A stretch of 64,000 nucleotides of DNA, taken from positions 353,960 to 417,959 of the forward strand of contig NZ_FNGS01000004.1 of assembly GCF_900103285.1 (NCBI RefSeq). The letters run 5' to 3'. Below the pieces are notes generated by a model, which saw nothing but the letters and a program-made list of their open reading frames with translations, was not told the origin of the DNA and searched no databases. Position numbers and translations under genes: made by a program. Below are positions 17,644 through 26,900 of the stretch, piece after piece (position 1 is the stretch's first letter; each line of letters opens with the position of its first letter). This DNA comes from Siphonobacter aquaeclarae. GTDB taxonomy: Bacteria > Bacteroidota > Bacteroidia > Cytophagales > Spirosomataceae.

Positions 17644-18198
17644 ATGATGTCACAAACCGAACGGCAATACCGTCATGTGATCTCCCTTTGCAAGGAGCTT
17701 TTTCTGAAGAAAAACCGGGACTACGGCACGGCCTGGCGGATTCTCCGCCTGCCCAGCCTGACCGATCAGATTTATATCAAAGCCCAGCGTATCCGGCAGT
17801 TGCAGGAAACGGGCGTCTCCCGTGTGGGAGAAGGTATTGTACCGGAATTTGTCGGAATCATCAATTACTGCGTCATGGCGCTGATCCAGCTTCAGCTGGC
17901 CGACGACAGCCGCATGGAAATTCCAACGGAAGAGCTCTCCACGCTCTACGACCGGCACATCGAAGAAACGATCGGTTTGCTGCTCAACAAAAATCACGAT
18001 TACGGAGAAGCCTGGCGGGAAATGCGGGTGTCGTCGATGACGGATATCATCCTCATGAAACTGCTCCGTACCAAGCAGATCGAAGACAACGAAGGGAAAA
18101 CCCTGGTTTCGGAGGGCGTCGACGCCAACTACCAGGACATGATTAACTACTCGGTTTTCTGTCTGATTCAGCTCGGTCAGGCGCAGGCTGAGCAGTAG
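17644..18198 (+). CDS. DUF1599 protein with two tandem domains
   Basis: Nucleotide-modification-associated (DUF1599) type protein, about 184 residues, cytoplasmic. It consists of two homologous halves. The first has KNRDYGTAWRILRLPSLTDQ and a GIINYCVMALIQLQL end. The second has KNHDYGEAWREMRVSSMTDI and a MINYSVFCLIQLGQ end. The repeated DYG-x-AW motif is the family core. ATG codons at 17644 and 17647 are both plausible starts; more upstream in-frame codons precede the predicted transcription start. Biochemical role is not established; no phage or modification genes are near. Confidence 0.85.
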   Translation: MMSQTERQYRHVISLCKELFLKKNRDYGTAWRILRLPSLTDQIYIKAQRIRQLQETGVSRVGEGIVPEFVGIINYCVMALIQLQLADDSRMEIPTEELSTLYDRHIEETIGLLLNKNHDYGEAWREMRVSSMTDIILMKLLRTKQIEDNEGKTLVSEGVDANYQDMINYSVFCLIQLGQAQAEQ

Positions 18199-18256
18199 CC
18201 TTCGAATTTCCTTCAGAATTTCGGTTCTTCTTTGCCTTTCCCTATCCCTGTACGGA

Positions 18257-18967
18257 ATGCGAAATGTTCTCCTGAGCGCCCTGCTGACGCTCCATGTCCT
18301 GGCCGGTTTTGGTCAGGTGGACTCGACTATACGAAAACCTTTGTGGAAAGCCGCTATCGCCCCGGTGGTATTCATGGGCGCCGGCCTGGCGACGCAGGGA
18401 GCCATCAGCCGGGATGTGCGGACGGAACTCCGGAAGCACTATCCCAACTTCCATACCCGTGCCGATGATTACCTGGAATATACCCCGACGATCATTCCCC
18501 TTGCTCTCGGGGCCGTCGGCGTCCGCGGAAAACATACCTTCAAAGACCAGCTGATTATCACCGCGCTCGCGCAGGTAGCGGCCCAGTCGATTACGCAGGG
18601 ATTGAAAATAACCGTCGGCTATCCACGGCCGGACGGATCCTCCAACAACTCTTTTCCTTCCGGCCATACGGTTGTCGCTTTTACGGGAGCGGCCATTCTT
18701 TCGAAAGAATACGGAGACCAGAGTATCTGGTATAGTGTGGGCGGATATGGTGTCGCCACCAGCGTGGCGGCGCTGCGGATGCTGAACGACCGGCACTGGC
18801 TGGCCGATGTACTCTTCAGCGCCGGCGTCGGAATCGGCACTACGGAAGTAGTATACCGGTGCTATCCCTGGATACAGCGGAAAATCTTCCGCCGCGACCG
18901 GAAAATAGCTGTGATGCCGTTTTACAACGGCGCCGCCGGAGGTCTTGCACTGGTTGCTCCGCTCTGA
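18257..18967 (+). CDS. PAP2 superfamily phosphatase
   Basis: Membrane-associated phosphatidic acid phosphatase-like enzyme, 236 residues, with signal peptide (ending near AGFGQ). The three PAP2 signature blocks are present: KITVGYPRP, the FPSGHT block and RMLNDRHWLADV, in which the His and Asp belong to the catalytic site. Likely substrates are lipid phosphates such as undecaprenyl diphosphate or phosphatidylglycerol phosphate. Its 3' end is 13 bp before the EamA gene. Confidence 0.9.
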   Translation: MRNVLLSALLTLHVLAGFGQVDSTIRKPLWKAAIAPVVFMGAGLATQGAISRDVRTELRKHYPNFHTRADDYLEYTPTIIPLALGAVGVRGKHTFKDQLIITALAQVAAQSITQGLKITVGYPRPDGSSNNSFPSGHTVVAFTGAAILSKEYGDQSIWYSVGGYGVATSVAALRMLNDRHWLADVLFSAGVGIGTTEVVYRCYPWIQRKIFRRDRKIAVMPFYNGAAGGLALVAPL

Positions 18968-18980
18968 TTATCTTTCCTGT

Positions 18981-19403
18981 ATGAAATCCTGGATCGCGTA
19001 CAGCCTCTTATCGATGCTGTTTGCCGGCATGACAGCCGTAGTCGCCAAAGCCGGCCTGAAGGACATTTCGTCGGATGCCGCCGTACTCATCCGTACCGTG
19101 CTGGTACTGGGCATTGTTTTTGTGCAGTACCTGGCCTTTCACCGGTTGGGGGAATTAAGTCAGGTACCGGGCCGGGCGCTCGCGTGGCTGGGCGTTTCGG
19201 CGCTGACGACTGCCCTATCGTGGATTTTTTACTACCGGGCCGTACAAGCCGGACCCGTGTCGCAGGTAGCTTTGATCGACAAGGCCAGTATTCTGGTGAC
19301 GCTGGCCCTGGCCGTACTTTTCCTGAAAGAACCGCTGACACCGAAAATGTGGCTTGGCGGCGGGCTGATGCTGATTGGCCTGCTCATTCTGATCTGGAAG
19401 TAG
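18981..19403 (+). CDS. small single-domain EamA transporter
   Basis: Drug/metabolite-type membrane transporter of 140 residues with about five hydrophobic helices and one EamA unit instead of the usual two, so it probably works as a dimer. The start at 18981 (MKSWIAYSLLS) gives the standard first helix; an earlier in-frame codon lies inside the PAP2 gene. Family features: KDISSDAAVLIRT, WIFYYRAVQAGPVSQVA and the final FLKEPLTPKMWLGG. A weak promoter-like pair (TTG-N21-TATCTTTC) lies in the end of the PAP2 gene. Substrate unknown. Confidence 0.85.
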   Translation: MKSWIAYSLLSMLFAGMTAVVAKAGLKDISSDAAVLIRTVLVLGIVFVQYLAFHRLGELSQVPGRALAWLGVSALTTALSWIFYYRAVQAGPVSQVALIDKASILVTLALAVLFLKEPLTPKMWLGGGLMLIGLLILIWK

Positions 19404-19445
19404 GTCCTTCCAAATTTCTGCGAAATCAGTTTCGTCCTTTCGGGC

Positions 19446-21599
19446 ATGAAAACTGCGCTCTCTTCCCTTTGCCTGATCGCCGTCGCGTTTTCCGCTATGG
19501 CACAGCGCCCCTGCCGGGTCAAAGACCGCCATAGCGGCGAGGTCCTTCCCGGCGTCAGCGTTCTTCCCGAAAAAAGCAAACAGGGGTATGTCAGCGATGC
19601 CTCCGGCGTCGTGACGCTCCCGCAGGCGGGCACGTATACCTTCCGCATGGTCGGCTATGTGCCGCTTACCCGGTCGGTTACCGCCGGTACCGATACGCTG
19701 GCAGTGGAGCTCACGCCCGACGCCGAATCGCTGGAAGAAGTGACCGTTACTTCCACCCGGACACAATCCCGGATCGAAGATCTTCCCCTGAAAGTCGAAG
19801 TACTCGGATTGGAGGAAATGAACGAAGAAGCCGCCATGGTACCCGGCAATGTCGCCAGCCTGCTCGGGGATATCTCCATCATCCACGTTCAGACGACTTC
19901 GCCGCTGACAGGAAACCAGGGCATCCGCATGCAGGGACTTGACCCGAAATACACGCAGCTCCTGCGTGATGGCCTGCCTCTTTACGAAGGATTTTCCGGA
20001 AACCTGGGCGTATTGCAGATCCCGCCGCTCGACCTGAAGCAGGCCGAGGTAGTCAAAGGCTCCGTTTCGACGCTGTATGGCGGCGGGGCGATCGGCGGAA
20101 TGATCAACCTGGTCTCGAAGACACCGGACAAACCGGAGCTGACCTTCCTCGTCAACCGGTCTACGCTGAAGGAAAGCAATGTCAACGGGTACTATGCGCA
20201 CAAATGGGGTGTCAACGGCCTGACGCTTTTCACCGGATACACGCATCAGAAAGCCGTGGATGTCAACGGAGACGGGTATTCGGATAGTCCGTTTCTGGAG
20301 CAGTTTTCCCTTCATCCCCGCTTTTTCACTGCGTTCGGGAAGCAGTCGACGTTCAACATCGGGTACTCGCTGCTGACCGAACAGCGGAAAGCTGGCGACA
20401 TGATCGCGCTCAACGAGCCGTCGGGCCTTCATACCTATACTGAAACGTCGAAATTATTCCGGCATACGGTCGACTACCACTACGACCTCCGCGCCGGCAA
20501 TAACCAGCTGACCGCCAAGGGTACTTTCAGCCTTTTTGACCGGGATCTCACTTCCGGCGGTTATTTTTTCGGGGGAAAACAGACCTCGGCATACCAGGAG
20601 CTTTCCGATGTGATCACGGCCGGGCGGCATACGCTCGTCGGCGGGCTCAATTACTCCCTCGAACGATTCCGCAAAAAAGCAGGGCTGGATACGCCGTTGC
20701 AGGATTATCGTTACGAAACACTGGGACTGTTCGCACAGGACGACTGGAAGCTGACCCAGAAAATCTCCCTCCAGGCCGGACTGCGGTACGATCATCACTC
20801 CGTTTTTGGCAACTTTTTATTGCCGCGCCTGTCGCTCATGACCAAACCCGGTACCGCCTGGACTACCCGCATCAGTGTGGGAACGGGATATAAAACCCCG
20901 AATGTCTTTTCCCTCATTACGCCTTCTTCCGCGCAGACCAACCTCAGCTATCAGTACTTCCTGCCGATAGCAGCCGGCGTAAAACCCGAGCGATCAACAG
21001 GCACCAACCTGGATATCAGCTACCACAAGGCATTGGGAGAACACATGACCATCCAGGTCGATCAGGCCTTTTACTACACCCGGATCGGCTCGCCGGTGAT
21101 CGCGATACCCCGTGCCGACGAGCCCAACGGGGCTGAACTTGTCAATGCTGCCTACGATGTCAAAAGCATCGGAACGGATACGTACTTCCGCGCGACTTAC
21201 GACGAGCTGGAGCTATACCTCGGCTACAACCATACCCTCTCCCGGCGGGCCGGCAGTGGTGAAACGACATACCTGCCGTTTGCGCCGCAGGACAAGTTCT
21301 CGTCGACATTCGCCTACACCATTCCGGACAAATGGCGATTCGGGATTGAAAGCAGCTGGGTGGGAAATCAATACCTGTACAACAACCAGCGGGTACCCAA
21401 CTACTGGTTCTGGGCGGCGATGGTATCCCGGCAATTAGGCCCGGTTTCGGTAGTGGTGAATGCCGAAAACCTGTTTGACGTACGCCAGTCGGGCTTCGGA
21501 CCGGTCGTGAGCGGCGGGCCGGAACACCCGCAGTTCAGTCCGCTGTGGGCGCCGCAACAGGGACGTATCGTCAACCTGGCGGTAAAATGTACGCTCTGA
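19446..21599 (+). CDS. TonB-dependent outer-membrane receptor
   Basis: TonB-gated outer-membrane importer, 717 residues. A signal peptide (ending FSAMAQ) is followed by a short carboxypeptidase-regulatory-like domain (about 25-95). A TonB-box/plug region begins near LEEVTVTSTRTQSRIEDLP, and the plug continues through LYGGGAIGGMINLVSK. A long beta-barrel ends at IVNLAVKCTL. It is of the CirA/BtuB class, not SusC: no SusD follows and the size is smaller, which points to a metal-chelate or vitamin cargo. No siderophore or metal genes flank it, so the substrate is open. It converges on tamL with no intergenic space. Confidence 0.88.
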   Translation: MKTALSSLCLIAVAFSAMAQRPCRVKDRHSGEVLPGVSVLPEKSKQGYVSDASGVVTLPQAGTYTFRMVGYVPLTRSVTAGTDTLAVELTPDAESLEEVTVTSTRTQSRIEDLPLKVEVLGLEEMNEEAAMVPGNVASLLGDISIIHVQTTSPLTGNQGIRMQGLDPKYTQLLRDGLPLYEGFSGNLGVLQIPPLDLKQAEVVKGSVSTLYGGGAIGGMINLVSKTPDKPELTFLVNRSTLKESNVNGYYAHKWGVNGLTLFTGYTHQKAVDVNGDGYSDSPFLEQFSLHPRFFTAFGKQSTFNIGYSLLTEQRKAGDMIALNEPSGLHTYTETSKLFRHTVDYHYDLRAGNNQLTAKGTFSLFDRDLTSGGYFFGGKQTSAYQELSDVITAGRHTLVGGLNYSLERFRKKAGLDTPLQDYRYETLGLFAQDDWKLTQKISLQAGLRYDHHSVFGNFLLPRLSLMTKPGTAWTTRISVGTGYKTPNVFSLITPSSAQTNLSYQYFLPIAAGVKPERSTGTNLDISYHKALGEHMTIQVDQAFYYTRIGSPVIAIPRADEPNGAELVNAAYDVKSIGTDTYFRATYDELELYLGYNHTLSRRAGSGETTYLPFAPQDKFSSTFAYTIPDKWRFGIESSWVGNQYLYNNQRVPNYWFWAAMVSRQLGPVSVVVNAENLFDVRQSGFGPVVSGGPEHPQFSPLWAPQQGRIVNLAVKCTL

Positions 21600-23933
21600 T
21601 CAGAAGGGATAGCCGACGGCAATATTCAGAATCAGGTTTTTCCGGCGCCAGTCGGTATCTCCGAAGCGGATATCCTTGAACGTCCAGCGGTCTCCCTCCG
21701 GTAGCCACGGCTTCCGGATCGGGAAGGCCAGGTCAAACCGCAGCACGAAGTACGTTACGTCAATCCGAAGCCCTACGCCGGTACCGACCGCTACTTCCTT
21801 GTAAAAATCTTTTGAGAAAACGGCTTCCTGCCCGTAGAGCGTTTCGTCCTTGTACATCCAGACGTTACCGGCGTCGACAAACAGCGCTCCCTGGAAGTAC
21901 TTGTTGAACTTCATCCGGAGCTCGGTATTGAGTTCGAGCTTGATATCTCCGCCGCCGTCCTGCAGCAGTGTCGTCTGGAGACTATCCTGCTTGATGACCC
22001 GGCCGGGCCCGATGCCCCGCGGCCGGAATGCCCGGATACTGTTGCTACCGCCCGAGAAATACTGCTTCACGAAAGGCAGGTAGGTCGAGTTGCCATACGA
22101 AATCCCGGCGCCGGCAAATAGGCGCGACGCCCAGGTGATCGACGGCGTCAGCTTATAGTAATGGCGGCTGTCGATATCCGCGCGCAGAAACTGGGAAAAC
22201 GGCGAGCCGAAAAGGTCTTTCTTTCCGTCAAAATCCTTGTCTTTCGTGAACAGGCTGACGACGTTACCGGACGCTTCCGCATTGAAGACAAACTGCCGGG
22301 ACCACGCGCTTCCGGCCTGGGGAGCCGAGTTCCAGTGCAGCGTATACAAGCTACTCGGAATCAACTGGTTACCCTGAATCAGGGCGAGGTATTGCGCGGA
22401 GACCGTCGGATCGGTCAGCAGTTCATAAAACCGGTCGCCGAAATTGGAGGTTTTGACGAAGGTCAGGCTCAGCGGCGTCAGCGTATGCTCGGTCTGGTTA
22501 TTTCCGCGGAACGAATAGCTCAGCGAACCGCTGAAGGAATTCAGGTCGTACAACTGACTGCGGACAATCTGCTGATAACCAACGGTGATGTTCGTTTTGG
22601 GAAGAATCTGACGGCGATCGTAGTCGATCCGGAGCGGGCTGACAAGCCGCGGGAACGTCAGCGTAGCGTCCAGGCCGTAGCTGTAATTGGTGACGCCCTT
22701 CGACCCGGCGCCAAGTTGCACTTCTATCCCGGCAGTTCCGTTGATGGTCAGCAGTTCCGCCCGCCGGAACAGGTTCCGGTTTTTCCAGCTCAGGGTCAGT
22801 TGCGAACCGGTCAGGTTATTGGATTTGGAGGTACCGGCGATTTCCAGGCGAAGGGATTTCTTCGGCAGCGGCGTCAGGTAGTAGTGAACGTCGAGTACGG
22901 TCGAATCGCCCTGTACGTCAGGCGCAAACCGGTTCCGGACAAACTTGAATGTACCGAGATTGATCAGGCGCGACAGGCTGACGTCCTGAACGCGGCTGTT
23001 GTACCGCCGGCCGGGTTTGAAGCCGATAACGCTGTGAAACAGGCGTTCATCATACGCCCGCGACGAATCCACGACAAAAAAGCCGGCCGTCGTCCGTACC
23101 GCTTCCTGGCGGTTGGTATCCTGCGCAGCGCCCGCGAGGGTATAGTTCGGATAGACATATACATTCCGGATGTAGTATTTCCGGCCGGCGGCGTCGGGCA
23201 TGTCCGGCTTGAGCGCCAGGTACAGCCGCGTTTTGTGGTTGCCGGTAGCGGTGTCCGCAAGTACTGCGACGTAGTCGGGCGTGAAGTAGTAATAGCCCTT
23301 TCGCTTGAATTCCTGCGTGATACGCTCCCGTTCCAGCTTGATGTTATCGAGGCGATAGGGCCGCGTCGGGCGGAGGAGCGTGTTCTTTCCGGCCTCGCGG
23401 AAATCCTTGCCGACCGCGATGGTATCCGACAAAAATCCGACCGAGTCGATCGTATACCGGGGCAGAACGTTCACCTTGTAGACGCCTTTGGCCTTGTATC
23501 CTTTTTCAACCAGGGAACCTTCCACCGAGGAATGAAAATACCCTTCGTTTTCGAGGAATGACTTCCAGACGCCGGAATTGGCCGAAATCGATCGGCTGGT
23601 CGCGAAAATCGGCGGCTCGCCCAGTTTCCGTCGCAGCGACGCCCGGAAGCTGGAATCCTTCTTCGGCTCACCGATGACATAGTATAACCAGACTTTGTAG
23701 GGGAAGCCGAAAATCTGCTTGTTGGTTTTCGGGCGGGCCATCTCAAGCATCTGCTCGGTCAGCGCCGTTTTTTCGGTTTTGGACAAAACGTTTGCATCCG
23801 ACACCAATTGAATATCGGCGCCATCGTACAGCTTTTCGTCTTTGGGCAGGTACTTGCCGACACGGCAGCCCGCCATGAGCAGCAGCGTCCCCGTCAGCAG
23901 GGTCAGTGTCCGTATGTGTTTCCTCGTACGCAA
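21600..23933 (-). CDS. tamL: TamL, BamA/TamA-family outer-membrane lipoprotein
   Basis: Omp85-superfamily barrel working with TamB in outer-membrane assembly or lipid transport. The 777-residue protein has a lipobox MAGC (Cys23), which separates the Bacteroidota TamL form from TamA. POTRA-like domains follow (about 35-400; for example YKVNVLPRYTIDSVGFLSDT), then a C-terminal barrel with GGSNSIRAFRPRGIGPG, a version of the Omp85 (V/I)RG(F/Y) loop, and a terminal aromatic FGDTDWRRKNLILNIAVGYPF-type strand. It follows tamB by four bases on the same strand, which confirms the pair. Confidence 0.93.
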   Translation of the reverse strand: MRTRKHIRTLTLLTGTLLLMAGCRVGKYLPKDEKLYDGADIQLVSDANVLSKTEKTALTEQMLEMARPKTNKQIFGFPYKVWLYYVIGEPKKDSSFRASLRRKLGEPPIFATSRSISANSGVWKSFLENEGYFHSSVEGSLVEKGYKAKGVYKVNVLPRYTIDSVGFLSDTIAVGKDFREAGKNTLLRPTRPYRLDNIKLERERITQEFKRKGYYYFTPDYVAVLADTATGNHKTRLYLALKPDMPDAAGRKYYIRNVYVYPNYTLAGAAQDTNRQEAVRTTAGFFVVDSSRAYDERLFHSVIGFKPGRRYNSRVQDVSLSRLINLGTFKFVRNRFAPDVQGDSTVLDVHYYLTPLPKKSLRLEIAGTSKSNNLTGSQLTLSWKNRNLFRRAELLTINGTAGIEVQLGAGSKGVTNYSYGLDATLTFPRLVSPLRIDYDRRQILPKTNITVGYQQIVRSQLYDLNSFSGSLSYSFRGNNQTEHTLTPLSLTFVKTSNFGDRFYELLTDPTVSAQYLALIQGNQLIPSSLYTLHWNSAPQAGSAWSRQFVFNAEASGNVVSLFTKDKDFDGKKDLFGSPFSQFLRADIDSRHYYKLTPSITWASRLFAGAGISYGNSTYLPFVKQYFSGGSNSIRAFRPRGIGPGRVIKQDSLQTTLLQDGGGDIKLELNTELRMKFNKYFQGALFVDAGNVWMYKDETLYGQEAVFSKDFYKEVAVGTGVGLRIDVTYFVLRFDLAFPIRKPWLPEGDRWTFKDIRFGDTDWRRKNLILNIAVGYPF

Positions 23934-23937
23934 TGCT

Positions 23938-26900
23938 TTATTCTTTGGCAGACTTACTGAAAAGATCTTTGAAGGCGTTGTAGTCTATCGTAATGGCAAA
24001 CCCGATACCGGTTTCGACGATATACCCTTCCAGAACGCTCTGAAGTTGGTTTTTCCGGTAGGCACGTACCATGTAGCGGCCATCCCGCGTGAGGCTGTAG
24101 TTCAGCGATACGTTGTCGAATACTTCGTTCGGGTTCTGCACACCGGTGGTGTTTTCGAGGACGAAGTTTTTCCCGACGCTGACCGACAGCCGCCCGTTCA
24201 TGAAGCTCTTGGACAGACCGACATTCAGGTCGGTCCGGGCGCCGGCGCCGCCGGTATTGTTTACATAATCTGCCCCGGACGCGAGGTTCACGTTCAGGTC
24301 AACGCCCTTGATTACACTCGACGCCAGCCGGTTGAGCTGTTCCGAGAGAATCTTGCTCACGCTGTTCCGGGCGACGTTCTCTGCCATCGCGCCTCCTCCG
24401 GCGCCACTGGAGAAGAAATCAAACGAGTTTTCCTGGAAGAAATTCCCCAAAACCAGCAAGGCGAATACCTGACGGTTCACCAACGACTGGTCCTGGCGGA
24501 GATCCGACAGCTTTTTGTTGATTCTGTCGGACCAGGAGCTCGTTTCATTCGCCAATCCGGCATTGGCGGTGGTAGGCTGCCGGATATCAAAACTGAGGTT
24601 GGGGGCGGAGAGATTACCTTTCATCATCAGGGCGACGTCAAACGGCATCTTGTTCCGGAGCAGGTAGGTATCAGACGACGAGCCCGCCCCGGACGTACCC
24701 GTTTCACTGCCTATCAGGTCATACGGCCGGGCATTGACGCGGTAAATCGCCGTAACGTCCATATCGGCCTTCATCGGGTCGCCGGAGAAGGTTATGGAGC
24801 TTCCTTTCTGAATCTGGAACTGCTTCCGGAGTACGCCTTCGTAGTTGAGCAGATAGCCCCCCTCTGTGACGTCATAGCGCCCGTACAGCCCCAGGTTGCC
24901 GGCGGCATCCAGGTTCATGTTGAGGCGGGCATTGCCTTTCGCGCGGAGGTAGTCGCCGGTCAGCGGATCAACGATGATCGTCAGCTCCGATTTCTCGTTG
25001 ACTTCCAGGTTCAGGGAGATATTGGAATTGGTCAGCTGATCAAACCGAATCCGGGTATTGAGGCTATCCTTCGCCGGGCGGCGCAGGTAGCTCATCAACG
25101 CCGTGGTATCATTCGGCTGAATGAAGGTAACTATACCGGCAGCGTCTCCGGCTTCCGGACCGGTATCCGGCAGGATCAGGGTTACGTTGCTGCCGTCGTC
25201 TACTTTCAGGTCGCCCGACACTGCCGGGCTGGTACCCCGCCCCCGCACGCGGAGGTTGGCCGTCAGCGTGGCGTTTCCATACACCAGATCATTGTCCTTC
25301 CTACTGGCGCTTAGTACGCTGAATTTCTTCGAAGAGATACTCAGGTTATAGGCCGCGTTGGGGAGGGTGGATATGTCGACGGTTCCGTCAGTCGTCAGCG
25401 TACGGCCGAGGCTATCCGTAATATCGAATTTATCGAAGCGAATCACCTGATTATCAAAGGTAACCTTCTCCTTGTGCAGGGCGTAGGTCGCATTGATGAA
25501 GGTCAGGTTGAAGGAAACGGAATCGAAGTTGACCTCTCCCTTCAGTTTGGGTTTATCCACCGCGCCATTCACTTTGATCTGCCCGGTCAGCTGCCCTTTC
25601 GCCCGGCGTAACTGCCCGAAGCTGAATGCTTCAATGGTCCGGGTATCGAGGCGCTTGAGGTCTACGTCGAGATCCAGCGCCTGGGCCGTCGATGTCGGGT
25701 TGTAGTAGCCGCCTACGTGAATATCGTTGACCGTACCATGCAGCGCGGTTTCTACCTTGATCCGGTTATCATCGGTATTGGCGAAAGAGGCCTCCAGGTT
25801 ACCAAGGGCCTTCTGCATGACTTCCAGGCTGTCAACCCGGATGTCTCCCGTAAAACTCAGGCGCTTTTCGCCGAGGTAATCTTTCACGATCACGTCTCCG
25901 TTGAGTACCCCGGCCACGAGCAGGCTGTCCTGATTGGCCAGTTTCGCGAGATCGGTGAGGATGAGGTTTTTAGCCTCCACCCGCAGCGGCGCGTTGGGCC
26001 GCGGTTCGGTGCTGTTGACGGTAATCGACTGATCTTTCGTCGACAACGAAAACTTCTCCGCCTGAACGCCTTCTTTTCCATAACGGATAAAACCGGAGGT
26101 ATCGGCCGACCAGAACCGGTAGTTCGTCAGCAAACCTTTCTGATCCAGGTTCATCTGGTAGGTTGTGCCCTGCACGAGTACCTGCCCGGCCAGTCCGTAG
26201 CGGTCTTTCCCGAGTGAATCCCGGTTCATGACCGCAAAACGCACCCGGTTGTCGGTGGCCGTAGCTGCCAATCCTGTTTTGAAGGCATGCAGGGACTGGG
26301 TTTTTACTTCGCCTATTTCCCCGTTGAGGGCCAGTTTCCCGTCTTTGGTCACGAGTTTCAGGTTCGCTCCGGCGACGAGCATGGTGTCGTACTCAATCGG
26401 TCCGGCTGTGACGGAGATATTCAGCGTCGAATCGGCCCGCTTACTGTCGAGTGTCGCCTCGATTTTCACCGGCTCCAGCCGGGTAAGGCCCGGTACAAAC
26501 GCCAGCAGCAGCGGGTGCTGCCTAACGCGCATTTTCAGGGAAAAATCCGTCGGGGCCGTCGGAGCGGATACTTCCATCGGCAGCGTAACGTATTTGTTGA
26601 TCTCCGAAAGCGAAGCAGCAGCGAGGTTCGAGAAGGTATAGTGTCCGCCCAGGTCTATCTCGGCAAACGGGGTTCTGGCGATCAGGTTCCGGGCGCTCCC
26701 GTCTACCCCCGCTTTGAGGTACAGGGAATCGACGGGGTATTGCTTTCCGTTGAGCTGTATTTTCAGATCTTCCGCAGCCAGACGGCCGATGAGGCTGTCA
26801 GGATTGGTCGACGCAAAATCCATCACCACATTTCCGTTCAGCTTCAGCGGATCGGCGTAGAATTTCAGCGCATGGAGATCAAGGGTTCCGATGTCGACTT

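Noticed and set aside
23842-25314. Long plus-strand frames opposite tamL and tamB (also 22161-23561 and 26287-27651)
   Set aside because: tamL and tamB are clear on the minus strand. The plus frames have no domain or start context.
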